A DNA stretch of 64,000 nucleotides, taken from contig NZ_KI912267.1 of NCBI RefSeq assembly GCF_000235425.2, forward strand, positions 322,207 to 386,206. Reading direction: 5' to 3'. The notes under the pieces were generated by a model, which worked only from the letters and a program-made list of their open reading frames with translations, searched no databases and was not told the DNA's origin. Of the stretch, positions 26,182 through 33,643 are shown piece by piece (within the stretch, counting starts at the first letter, position 1; every line of letters begins with the position of its first letter). Origin of the DNA: Pseudofrankia saprophytica (GTDB lineage Bacteria > Actinomycetota > Actinomycetes > Frankiales > Frankiaceae). The translations under genes were made by a program, and so were the position numbers.

Positions 26182-26907
26182 ATGGCCACGCCGATCGCGT
26201 CAACGCGGGACCCGAAGGTCTTCGCGGAGTCGCTGTCCCGGCGGATCTACGACGAGCTGCGCGAGGGCATCATCCGCGGCCGCTACCCCCAGGGCAGCCG
26301 GCTCGCCGAGCAGCGGCTGGCCGAGGAGCTGCGCGTCTCCCGGGTGCCGCTACGCGAGGCGGTGCCGCTGCTCGCCGTCGACGGCTTCGTGCGGACGCTC
26401 CCGCGCCGCGGCGCGGTCGTCACGACGTGGACGCTCGACATGGCCCACGAGCTGTTCGACCTGCGGCTGTGCATGGAGGTCGGCGCCGCCCGGTTCGCCG
26501 CGCGCCAGGTCGCGCTCGGCCAGTCCGTCGAACCGCTGCGGGCCGCGCTCGAACGCTGCCGGGACGGGGTCCGCACCGGCGACCCCTACCGGATCTCGGG
26601 CGACAGCACCGAGTTCCACGAGGTGGTCGTCGCCCTCACCGGCAACTCGCTGATGCGCTCGGTGATGCGCTCGGTCACCGGCCGGATGATGTGGCTGTTC
26701 TACCTGACCTCCGAGCTCAACCCTGATGACGCGCTGGACGGCCACGAGGAGCTGCTGCGCGCGGTCGAGTCGGGCAACGAGCGGGTCGCGGAGAGCATCG
26801 CCTACGCACACATCGAGCGCGACCGCGACGAGTCCATGCGCGTCCTCGTGGAACAACGCGGCGTCCCCGTCGAGCAGGGCGACGTTCCCGACCTCCGCGC
26901 CCCTTAG
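26182..26907 (+). CDS. GntR-family (FadR/FCD subgroup) transcriptional regulator
   Basis: This 241-residue regulator has an N-terminal winged helix (about 20-85: IYDELREGIIRGRYPQGSRLAEQRLAEELRVSR-type sequence), followed by an all-alpha FCD ligand domain. The ligand domain shows LFDLRLCMEVGAARFAA, FHEVVVALTGN and the HEELLRAVESGN motif, with Asp and His residues in the metal-binding pattern of FCD proteins. ATG 26182 lies just behind a GGAGG stretch. It is divergent from the nine-gene catabolic operon and is its probable regulator, with an organic acid or the imported compound as ligand. It ends with a four-base convergent overlap with pabB. Confidence 0.9.
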   Translation: MATPIASTRDPKVFAESLSRRIYDELREGIIRGRYPQGSRLAEQRLAEELRVSRVPLREAVPLLAVDGFVRTLPRRGAVVTTWTLDMAHELFDLRLCMEVGAARFAARQVALGQSVEPLRAALERCRDGVRTGDPYRISGDSTEFHEVVVALTGNSLMRSVMRSVTGRMMWLFYLTSELNPDDALDGHEELLRAVESGNERVAESIAYAHIERDRDESMRVLVEQRGVPVEQGDVPDLRAP

Positions 26908-28061
26908 CGGCGGACCGCCGGGCGGGCGAGGCGGGTGAGGATCTCGGCCTTGGCGCGCAGCTCGGCGTACTCGGCGGCCGGCACCGAGCTCCAGGTGATG
27001 CCACCGCCGGCACCGTAGGTCGCGAGGCCGGCGGCCCGGTCGACGAGCGCGGTGCGGATGGGGACACTGAAGCGAGCCTCGAAGGAGGCGGCGCCCGGTG
27101 GCGCGACCATGCCGATCGCCCCGCAGTAGACCCCCCGGGGGCCGTCCTCCAGCTCGCGGATCAGTTCCATCGTCCGCGCCTTGGGCGCACCGGTGACCGA
27201 GCCGCAGGGGAACAGCGCCCGGAACACGTCGACGAGCCCGGCCTCGGGGCGCAGCGCCGCGGCGACGCCCGAGGTCAGCTGGTGCACGGTCTCGTAGCGC
27301 TCCGCGCGGCACAGCGACGTCACCCGGACGCTCCCGGTGGTCGCGACCCGGGCGAGGTCGTTGCGCACCAGGTCGACGATCATGATGTTCTCGGCTCGTT
27401 CCTTCTCGCTGGCGCGTAACGCGGCCACGATCGCGGCGTCCTGGGCGGGAGTCTCCCCGCGGCGCGCGGTGCCCTTCATCGGCCGCATCCGCACGGCGCG
27501 CCCGCTGGTCTCGAAGAACAGCTCCGGGCTCGCGCTCGCGACGGCGAAGCGGCCAAGGTCGAGGTAGGCGTTGTAGGAGCCGCGCTGGCCAAGCGCCAGG
27601 TCGGCGTACAGGGACCGCTCGTCGCCCTCGGTCTCGGCGGTCAGCCGGGTGGTCAGGTTGCACTGGTAGGTCTCGCCGGCGGCGATCTCGCGACGCACGG
27701 CCTCGACCCGCGCGGTGTGCTCGTCCTCGTCCCAGGCCGCGGCCCATTCGCCCACCCGGTAGGCGCCGAGATCGCTCGCGCGCACCGGCGGAACGAGCCT
27801 GGGCGGCGGGGAGACCCCGAACCAGGCCAGCGGCAGGCCAGGCACAGGCGCGTCGACCGCGAGCGCCGGGTCGAGCCCCGCCGCCGCCTCGTAGGCGACG
27901 AAGCCGTAGGCCCACCAGCCGTCGGCGGCGGCGGCCTCGACGTCGGCCAGCAGTCCGGTGACGTCGCCGGGCCTCGCCGCCTCCAGGGTGAAGGCCGTCC
28001 GCGGGAACTCCCAGGCCACCCCGGCACTCAGATCGTCGAACCTCGCGTAAACGGGCGCCAT
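26904..28061 (-). CDS. pabB: Aminodeoxychorismate synthase component I (PabB-like)
   Basis: This chorismate-utilising enzyme of 385 residues makes 4-amino-4-deoxychorismate for p-aminobenzoate and folate. The diagnostic MKGTARRG stretch carries the Lys of PabB proteins (PIKGT), whereas anthranilate synthases have Ala there. Other family motifs are IAAGETYQCNLTTR, SPELFF, KERAENIMIVDLVRNDL, LFPCGSVTGAPK and YCGAIG. It lacks the glutaminase domain and the N-terminal Trp-binding region of TrpE. ATG 28061 follows AGGGAGGAG; an ATG 21 bases upstream is less likely. It ends in a four-base overlap with the convergent GntR gene. No pabA or pabC is adjacent. Confidence 0.92.
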   Translation of the reverse strand: MAPVYARFDDLSAGVAWEFPRTAFTLEAARPGDVTGLLADVEAAAADGWWAYGFVAYEAAAGLDPALAVDAPVPGLPLAWFGVSPPPRLVPPVRASDLGAYRVGEWAAAWDEDEHTARVEAVRREIAAGETYQCNLTTRLTAETEGDERSLYADLALGQRGSYNAYLDLGRFAVASASPELFFETSGRAVRMRPMKGTARRGETPAQDAAIVAALRASEKERAENIMIVDLVRNDLARVATTGSVRVTSLCRAERYETVHQLTSGVAAALRPEAGLVDVFRALFPCGSVTGAPKARTMELIRELEDGPRGVYCGAIGMVAPPGAASFEARFSVPIRTALVDRAAGLATYGAGGGITWSSVPAAEYAELRAKAEILTRLARPAVRR

Positions 28062-28133
28062 CGTCTCCTCCCTGTCCAGCATCCCCCCATGGCGACGGGA
28101 CGTGGCCCGTCCACCGACGAGGCTGCCGACGGA

Positions 28134-28168
28134 CGGCGGCGGCGGACCCCATGGGCCGACCGCCGCCG
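28134..28168 (-). terminator. Hairpin downstream of the DoxX-like gene
   Basis: A CGGCGGCGG-type arm (28134-28145) faces CCGCCGCCG (28160-28168) across a loop, beginning eight bases after the DoxX-like stop on the minus strand. A second dyad, GACGGG/CCCGTC, lies at 28094-28111. Neither has a T-run. Confidence 0.4.
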
Positions 28169-28175
28169 AGACGGT

Positions 28176-28571
28176 CTACGAGGCCCGGCGGGCGGACAGC
28201 GCGGCGCGCAGCATCGGGATCTGCAGCGGCATCCGGGCCCAGGCCAGCGCGGCCAACGCGACGGCCCGCGGCTGGCCGTCGTCCTCGCGGGCCCGGCTGG
28301 TGGCGTCCAGCGCCATCTGCAGGTTGCCCGGCCACACGCCCAGGAGCACCGCGGCACTCGCCGGGCCCGCCCAGGACGCCTTCGTCAGCAGCCCCACCGC
28401 GCAGACCAGCTCGGCGACGCCGCTGACGTAGACGATCTCACGAGGGCGCGGCAGCGCCCGCGGTATCAGAGGCTCGAAGAAGGAGGGGCGCACCAGGTGC
28501 ACCGCTCCACTGACCAGGAACGCCCCGGCCACCAACGAGGGGCTCGGCCGGGTGAACCGCTCGGCATTCAT
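28176..28571 (-). CDS. DoxX-like small membrane protein
   Basis: This 131-residue integral membrane protein has four hydrophobic stretches (VAGAFLVSGAVHLVRP, IVYVSGVAELVCAVGLL, ASAAVLLGVWPGN, and AVALAALAWARMPLQIPML). The VRPSFFEPLIPRALP loop after helix 1 and the GVAELVCAVGLL helix are characteristic of the DoxX/DoxD-like family. The role of these proteins is unclear; some act in redox or thiol stress. It lies 57 bases downstream of a SnoaL-like gene on the same strand and may be co-transcribed. Confidence 0.78.
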   Translation of the reverse strand: MNAERFTRPSPSLVAGAFLVSGAVHLVRPSFFEPLIPRALPRPREIVYVSGVAELVCAVGLLTKASWAGPASAAVLLGVWPGNLQMALDATSRAREDDGQPRAVALAALAWARMPLQIPMLRAALSARRAS

Positions 28572-28628
28572 GCGGATATCGAACCACCGCGAGCCGCCAC
28601 ACGCGCTCGGCCGGTGAGCCGCGACCTT

Positions 28629-29000
28629 CTAGGCCGCGGGTGCGGGGACGCGGTCGAGGAAGCCGATCACGGAGCGGATGCGGCCGTCGGGGTCGAGGGT
28701 GAGCACGTCGAAGCCGGCGACCGGCGCGGAGCCGTCGGCGCCGACCAGCTCCCAGCCGAAGCGGGCGACGTCGTGGTGGCCGTCGACGGTGCCGGACAAC
28801 CGGAACCGGTGTCCCGGGAACTGCGCCTGGACGGCGCCGATGAGGCCGAAGATCTCCCGGTGGCCGGTGACGCTAGCCAGCGGGTCGGTGTAAGCGCCGT
28901 CGTCAGCCCACGCCACGGCGACAGCCGCCGCGGTTCCCGACGGCTCGGTCGCGTTCCAGGCGGCGAGGTATCGCTCGACGGCTGTCTCGTGCGCACTCAT
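28629..29000 (-). CDS. SnoaL-like/NTF2-fold protein
   Basis: This 123-residue cone-shaped alpha+beta protein of the SnoaL/NTF2 superfamily includes ERYLAAWNATEP at the N-terminus and WADDGAYTDPLASVTGHREI in the core, followed by a strand-rich C-terminal half. Members are polyketide cyclases, ketosteroid isomerases or non-catalytic binding proteins; no function can be assigned here. ATG 29000 has GGGGAGA six bases ahead. It heads a small minus-strand unit with the DoxX-like gene. Two related folds flank the P450 at 30014-32417. Confidence 0.82.
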   Translation of the reverse strand: MSAHETAVERYLAAWNATEPSGTAAAVAVAWADDGAYTDPLASVTGHREIFGLIGAVQAQFPGHRFRLSGTVDGHHDVARFGWELVGADGSAPVAGFDVLTLDPDGRIRSVIGFLDRVPAPAA

Positions 29001-29620
29001 GGCGGTCTCCCCACTGCTTCCAGGAAATGCCACCGGAAATCTCCCGGGTTCCTGGCCGGACGTTCCGGCACGGCAACCATCTCCCGGTTCGGGAAACGGG
29101 TCGATTACCACCCGGGTAATGGCCAGGGCCGGGGCAGGACGCGTGGCGGCCGGGTGGGCTCGCCGCCGAATCACCCGGCTCGGCGGACATCCGGGATGGG
29201 GTCGCCGGGCGTCGTCACGCGCAGGGCGGGCGTGGCCGCCGGGCGCCCTCGCCGGGCGTCGTCGCCGCGCGTGGCCGCCGGGCGTCGTCGCCGCGCGTCG
29301 TCGCCGCGCGTCGTCGCCGGCGCGGGCGGTTGGCCGCGATCGGATCGCGTGTGACCTCGCCGACCGCGGATGGTTGCCCACCAGGATCGCGCGCACACGG
29401 AGCATCACCACCGGGCTGGCGCGCCGTCACCCGCCGAGAACATGCGGCGATATTGGACGGTTCCCCGTCTCCCGAAGGTGCCGTCAGACCTGCATAAAGC
29501 CCGGTTGGTCGCCAGATTGATACCGATGCCTCCCGGTGCGCCGGGAGAAGGCGGTACTCTGCCGCTTCACACCTTGCCTTCCGAGGTGTTCGGGGCTACG
29601 CACGAAACGAGGGCACCACC
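29001..29620. other. Gene-free stretch with 13-bp tandem repeats
   Basis: No open frame has a domain or a convincing start. The region carries five copies of a 13-bp unit (29256-29320) and the upstream sequences for both the SnoaL-like gene (minus) and the GlsB-like gene (plus). The bases around 29440-29560 are less GC-rich and may hold the plus-strand promoter. Confidence 0.6.
29256..29320. repeat. Five tandem copies of a 13-bp unit
   Basis: The unit GCGTCGTCGCCGC occupies 29256-29268, 29282-29294, 29295-29307 and (last base changed) 29308-29320; the second unit, 29269-29281, is diverged (GCGTGGCCGCCGG). It is non-coding. Confidence 0.85.
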
Positions 29621-29890
29621 GTGTTCCAAATCATCTGGATCGTGATCGCCGGTCTGGTCATCGGCGTTCTGGCGCGCGCGGTGCTGCGCGGGCGGCAGCA
29701 CCTGCCGGTGTGGCTGACCATCGTCGCCGGCATCATCGGCGCGCTGATCGGCAACGTCATCGCCAGCGCGATCAACGTCCGGGACACCGGCGGCGTCGAC
29801 TGGGTCCGTCACATTCTCCAGATCGCCGTGGCCGCCGTCGCGATCGTCATCCTGCAGCCCATCTGGAGGTCCCGCTCCAGCCGCAGGTAG
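29621..29890 (+). CDS. GlsB/YeaQ/YmgE-family membrane protein (second copy)
   Basis: This 89-residue, three-helix membrane protein is of the same family as the one at 9142-9411: FQIIWIVIAGLVIGVLARAVL, LTIVAGIIGALIGNVIASAI, and ILQIAVAAVAIVILQPIW. The RQHLPVWLTIVAG loop replaces the ERTSWVVAG loop of the first copy, so they are diverged paralogues. GTG 29621 follows GAGGG at seven bases. It is a single-gene unit closed by a strong intrinsic terminator. Confidence 0.85.
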   Translation: MFQIIWIVIAGLVIGVLARAVLRGRQHLPVWLTIVAGIIGALIGNVIASAINVRDTGGVDWVRHILQIAVAAVAIVILQPIWRSRSSRR

Positions 29891-29912
29891 CCGCGAACCG
29901 TTGACCGCCATG

Positions 29913-29944
29913 GCGGCGTCCTCCCCAGGGGAGGACGCCGCTTT
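29913..29944 (+). terminator. Strong intrinsic terminator
   Basis: A 14-bp perfect stem (GCGGCGTCCTCCCC at 29913-29926 against its complement at 29928-29941) is followed by TTT. It lies 23 bases after the GlsB-like stop. The other strand would also terminate transcripts from the opposing SnoaL-like gene. Confidence 0.9.
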
Positions 29945-30013
29945 CGCGTCTACGGCCGCGGACGGGCGCCGCCCATGTCCGCGGAGGCCGGCGGAGGCCG
30001 CCAGCGGCCGGGC

Positions 30014-30481
30014 CTACGCGTCCGCCCAGTCGGGGCTGTCGATGCCGTGGACGGGCGACTCGAGGCCGCGGTCGGGCCAGGCGACGATCCCGTCGCCGGT
30101 GACGAACCGGCAGACGCAGCCCGCTATCCGCCAACCGTCGGCGGTCCGGACCAGCTCGTCGCGGTAGAAGGTATGGCGCAGCGCGCCGCTGTGCCGGTTG
30201 ACGAACAAGGCGTTGCGGACGGTGCGTATCCGGTCTGGCCCGTCGGCCTCGATGACCGGCGGCCCGGCCATGTGCAGGCCGCGCTGGGTCCCCTTGAACA
30301 GCCGGCGCAGGTCGTCGTGGCCACGGTACGTACGCCCGTCCACGTCGTAGACGGCGTCCGGGGTGAACAGAGCCACCCAGCCCTCGACGTCGACGATGTC
30401 GAGCAGCACGCAGTAGCGCGCGAGCAGGCCGGTGATGGCCAGTTGGTCCGCCGCTAACGGCTCCTCAGGAGAGTCGGCCAC
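30014..30481 (-). CDS. SnoaL-like/NTF2-fold protein
   Basis: This 155-residue NTF2-fold protein of the SnoaL-like subgroup shows ITGLLARYCVLLDIVDVEGWVALFTPDAVYDVDGRTYRGHDDLR-type order, with an Asp/His-rich pocket and a C-terminal GWRIAGCVCRFVTGDG sheet. Similar proteins act as dehydratases, isomerases or accessory subunits in steroid and aromatic metabolism. GTG 30481 is used because GGGAG lies six bases ahead. It is 193 bases downstream of the P450 gene on the same strand. Its function is not identifiable. Confidence 0.82.
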   Translation of the reverse strand: MADSPEEPLAADQLAITGLLARYCVLLDIVDVEGWVALFTPDAVYDVDGRTYRGHDDLRRLFKGTQRGLHMAGPPVIEADGPDRIRTVRNALFVNRHSGALRHTFYRDELVRTADGWRIAGCVCRFVTGDGIVAWPDRGLESPVHGIDSPDWADA

Positions 30482-30674
30482 ATTCGCTCCCGTCCACGAG
30501 GTGTGGCCGGCGCACCGACACTCCACCCGACACCCGAACCGACACCCGACCCGCCCGGCACTCGACCAACTTGTGAGCTGCGTCACGTCAGTGTAGACCG
30601 TCTGGCGCACCCCCGCCCCGCCTTTCCACGCCGAAGTCTCAGGCGGGTGGCCGACCTGGGCCGTCGCGGCCGAC

Positions 30675-31895
30675 CTACCGCCGGCCGCCGAGCGGGGCGG
30701 CGGGGGTGAAGCGGACGGGCATGGACTCGATGCCGGAGACGAAGTTGGCGGCACGGCGAGGCAGCGGGGCGGGTGCGGCGAGCTCCAGATCGGGCAGCCG
30801 GGCCAGCAGGCGGGTGAACATGGTCGTCAGCTCGTGGCGGGCCAGCTGGTTGCCGAGACAGAAGTGCGTGCCGAAACCGAACGCCAGATGGTCGTTGGAC
30901 GCGCGGGTGACGTCGAAGCGCTCGGGATCCTCGAAGATCCTCTCGTCGAAGTTGGCCGACTCGTAGAGCAGCAGCATCTGCTGGCCGGCCTTGAGCTCGG
31001 CGCCGTACCAGGCCTCGTCGGCGACGACGGTGCGGCACATGTTCTTCACCGGCGAGACCCAGCGCAGCATCTCCTCGACCGCGGCCGGGATCCGCTCGGG
31101 TTCGGCGGCGAGCAGGTCCCGCTGGTCGGGATGCAGCAGCAGGGCCTCCATCCCGCCGGACAGCACGTGACGGGTGGTCTCGTCACCGCCAATGAGGATC
31201 AGCAGCGACTCGCCGTACACCTCCTGGTCGGCGAGCCGGTCGCCGTCGATCTCGGCGTGCACGAGGACGCTGACGAGGTCGTCCGTCGGCTCGGCCTTAC
31301 GCTGCTCGACGACGCGGGTGATGTGCTCGGTCCAGCCGGCGAACGCCTCTCCCGAGCGGGCGAGCTGCTCGGCGGACACGTGGGCGTCGAGCGCGCTCAG
31401 CATGTCGTCGGACCAGCGCAGCAGCGTCGCCCGGTCCTCGGGGGCGACGCCGAGCATGTCGCCGATCACGATCATCGGCAGCGGGGCGGCGAGGTCACGG
31501 ACGAAGTCGCACTCCCCCGCCTCGCAGACCTGGTCGATCAGCAGGTCGCAGACTCCGGTGAGGTACTCGTGCCGCGAGCCGACCCGGCGCGGGGTGAAGC
31601 CCTTGTTCCCCAGCTTGCGGCGCTTGGTGTGCTCCGGGTCGTCCATGTCGATCATGTGGGGGATGGCGCCGGTGCGCGGCCGGGAGCCGCCGGCGCTGGA
31701 GAAACGGCGCGGGTTCCGCTCGGCCTCCAGCACGGCCGCGTAGCTGGCCACGCCCCACAGGCCGCTGTGCTCGTCGAAGAAGACCGGCTCGTTGGCCCGC
31801 AGCCAGGCGTATACGGCATGCGGGTCGCCGTGGTCGCCGGCGTAGAAATGGCCGTCGAGCAGGTTGAGGTCGGGCCGCACGGCCGGAGCTGTCAT
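30675..31895 (-). CDS. Cytochrome P450
   Basis: This 406-residue soluble bacterial P450 is probably a monooxygenase of a lipid, steroid or terpenoid. The I-helix oxygen-activation motif is GGDETT (236-241), the ExxR pair is Glu275/Arg278, and the haem loop FGFGTHFCLGNQLAR supplies thiolate Cys346. The style (DMDDPEHTKRRKLGNKGF, SPVKNMCRTV) recalls CYP125/142-like and other actinobacterial class I P450s. No ferredoxin gene is next to it. It lies between two SnoaL-like genes on the same strand and 66 bases after the upstream one, so probably in one transcript. The upstream control region carries a 15-bp AT-rich dyad. Confidence 0.95.
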   Translation of the reverse strand: MTAPAVRPDLNLLDGHFYAGDHGDPHAVYAWLRANEPVFFDEHSGLWGVASYAAVLEAERNPRRFSSAGGSRPRTGAIPHMIDMDDPEHTKRRKLGNKGFTPRRVGSRHEYLTGVCDLLIDQVCEAGECDFVRDLAAPLPMIVIGDMLGVAPEDRATLLRWSDDMLSALDAHVSAEQLARSGEAFAGWTEHITRVVEQRKAEPTDDLVSVLVHAEIDGDRLADQEVYGESLLILIGGDETTRHVLSGGMEALLLHPDQRDLLAAEPERIPAAVEEMLRWVSPVKNMCRTVVADEAWYGAELKAGQQMLLLYESANFDERIFEDPERFDVTRASNDHLAFGFGTHFCLGNQLARHELTTMFTRLLARLPDLELAAPAPLPRRAANFVSGIESMPVRFTPAAPLGGRR

Positions 31896-31961
31896 CGGGC
31901 GCCCTTCGGGTTCGGGCCGAGTCGGGCGCCGCGCGCCCGACAGCCAGGCGGGTGGGAGCGG

Positions 31962-32417
31962 TCAGGCCAGGCCGGTGGCGTCGAAGACCCAGGACAGGTC
32001 GCCGGCGGCCATGCTCTCCTGCCAGCCGGGCGGGGCCGCCGCCATCAACGTGTTCATGTCCCAGTAGTCGCGCCAGAGGACGATCACACCGTCGACGACG
32101 CGCTGGATGGACACGAACGGGAGAGTGACCTTCTCCCCCGTCGGCCAGCCCCAGTGCTCCTCGTGCTCGGTGACGACGAGGTCTCCCTCGGCCACGAACC
32201 GCGAGTCGCCGTGGCTGTACTCGGACAGCCCGGCCAGTCCCATCCTGAGCCGGGCCTCGATGCTCTCCGGCCCGCGGGCCGCCGCCGCGGCCGTCGTCGG
32301 CACGTCGTAGTAGATCGACTCCGGCCCGAAGAAGCCTCGGATGCGCGGCCAGTCCCGCGCGTACAACGCCTCCCAGAACGCGGCCGCGACCTCCCGAGGA
32401 GCCGCCGAGTCACCCAT
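31962..32417 (-). CDS. SnoaL-like/limonene-epoxide-hydrolase-fold protein
   Basis: This 151-residue NTF2-fold protein includes AAAFWEALYARDWPRIRGFFGPESIYYDVPTTAA-type sequence, EGDLVVTEHEEHWGWPTGEKVTLPF and RDYWDMNTLM. The Tyr/Asp/Arg pattern resembles limonene-1,2-epoxide hydrolases and SnoaL2-like hydroxylases, but the catalytic set cannot be confirmed by eye. ATG 32417 has AGGAGG six bases ahead and was preferred to ATG 32447. It is the first gene of the unit that includes the P450, and lies about 100 bases downstream of the AT-rich dyad at 32516-32530. Confidence 0.82.
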   Translation of the reverse strand: MGDSAAPREVAAAFWEALYARDWPRIRGFFGPESIYYDVPTTAAAAARGPESIEARLRMGLAGLSEYSHGDSRFVAEGDLVVTEHEEHWGWPTGEKVTLPFVSIQRVVDGVIVLWRDYWDMNTLMAAAPPGWQESMAAGDLSWVFDATGLA

Positions 32418-32515
32418 CCCGTCCTCCTGTGACCTCATGAGGCGCATACGGTCACGGCCACGAGCACGCGGAGCGCGCCGGCGAACCGGTGACCGGCGTC
32501 ACAAGCCGCCCACTT

Positions 32516-32530
32516 TGTTTACTTTATACA
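32516..32530 (-). promoter_or_regulatory. 15-bp AT-rich dyad upstream of the P450 unit
   Basis: Read on the minus strand this is TGTATA-AAG-TAAACA, an imperfect palindrome with one mismatch, followed by AAAG. It is conspicuous in DNA otherwise rich in GC. It could be a TetR/GntR-type operator or an extended -10 region. A closely similar element lies at 58826-58840 before the acyl-CoA ligase. Confidence 0.55.
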
Positions 32531-32650
32531 TAGCCCAGCCGGCGATCAACACGCTTCGACATCTCCGGCGGCGTCGAGGGATCGCCGACCGGGATGGGTG
32601 CTGACCTCCGCCTGGCCGAGGAAGCGACCAGGCGAAGGCGCCGGGCGTTC

Positions 32651-33310
32651 CTACGCCATCTGGTCGGAGATCGGCTCGTCGGCGACGGGCTCGCCCGAGG
32701 CGGGCTCGGCCGTGGCGGCCGCGCGGCGGCGCTTGACGTGGCGGGCGGCGAGGATGATCAGGGCGACCGCGACGACCGCGGCGATGATGTAGGACGGACC
32801 ATGGAAGGCGTTGGCGATCTTCTCCCAGTGATCACCGACGGCATAGCCGGCGATGCCGAGGGCGGCGGTCCACGGGATGCAGCCGAGGGTCGTGTAGACG
32901 CCGAAGCGCAGTGGGGGCATCGCCGCGATGCCGGCAGGCAGGGAGATGAAGGTGCGGATGACCGGCAGCAGCCGGCCGACGAGCACCGACGCCGCGCCGC
33001 GCCGCTCGAACCACCGCTCAGCCTTCTCCAGGTCGTGTTCGCGCAGGAAGACGTAGCGACCGAAGCGGCGGATCACGGCCGGTCCGCCGAAACGGCCGAC
33101 CGCCCAGGCGACGTAACTGCCGACGACGTTGCCGACGACACCGGCGATGATGACCAGCACCAGGCTGGGATGCGCGTCCTCGATCGCCCCGGCCGCCAGC
33201 GCACCGCCGATCAGCATGATCACCTCAGAGGGGATCGGGACGCAGGCGGACTCGAGGGCCATCAGCAGGAAGACCGCGAGGACCCCGTGGTTGGCGATGA
33301 AGTGCTGCAC
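32651..33310 (-). CDS. DedA-family membrane protein
   Basis: This 219-residue DedA/SNARE-associated family protein is an inner-membrane protein with about five membrane segments and two re-entrant loops. The family motif ESACVPIPSEVIMLIGG is near the N-terminus, and FGRYVFLREHDLEKAERWFERRGAASVLVGRLLPVIRTFISLPAGIA contains the conserved Arg and Pro residues. DedA proteins act as phospholipid carriers and support envelope integrity. The C-terminal tail is hydrophilic and Ala/Glu-rich. It is divergent from the aldo/keto reductase. Confidence 0.9.
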   Translation of the reverse strand: MQHFIANHGVLAVFLLMALESACVPIPSEVIMLIGGALAAGAIEDAHPSLVLVIIAGVVGNVVGSYVAWAVGRFGGPAVIRRFGRYVFLREHDLEKAERWFERRGAASVLVGRLLPVIRTFISLPAGIAAMPPLRFGVYTTLGCIPWTAALGIAGYAVGDHWEKIANAFHGPSYIIAAVVAVALIILAARHVKRRRAAATAEPASGEPVADEPISDQMA

Positions 33311-33643
33311 GGGTGCGTTCGCCTCTCCTGAGAGCAGTGGATCGAGAACTCGTGTCGTCGCCCGCCCGCCCGAGGGCGACGCGCGCGGCGCGGGTCGCGC
33401 CGACGGGCAGGCGGCGGACCGCGAACTGGGTCAGCGTACGGGTCTCGGAACAGCGAACGAGAAAGCGGGTCGGCACATCCCCGCGGGCTCGGCCGGGACG
33501 CCGTCGGTGCCGGGCGCCGGCCGGTCGACGCCAGCCGGGTCCGCCTCGGCCGGGCCCGCTGCCAGCACGGTCTACGCCAACAGGGTCTACGCCAGCAGGT
33601 CTGCGCCTCGAGGCCGGCACCGGCGGCTCCTAGGATCGCCGGC

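Noticed and set aside
29256-29320. Repeat arrays considered as CRISPR
   Set aside because: The units are 13 bp, contiguous, without spacers, and no cas gene is present.
30675-31895. P450 considered as a tailoring enzyme of the polyketide cluster
   Set aside because: It lies 11 kb from the cluster with unrelated genes between, is grouped with SnoaL-like genes and has its own control region.
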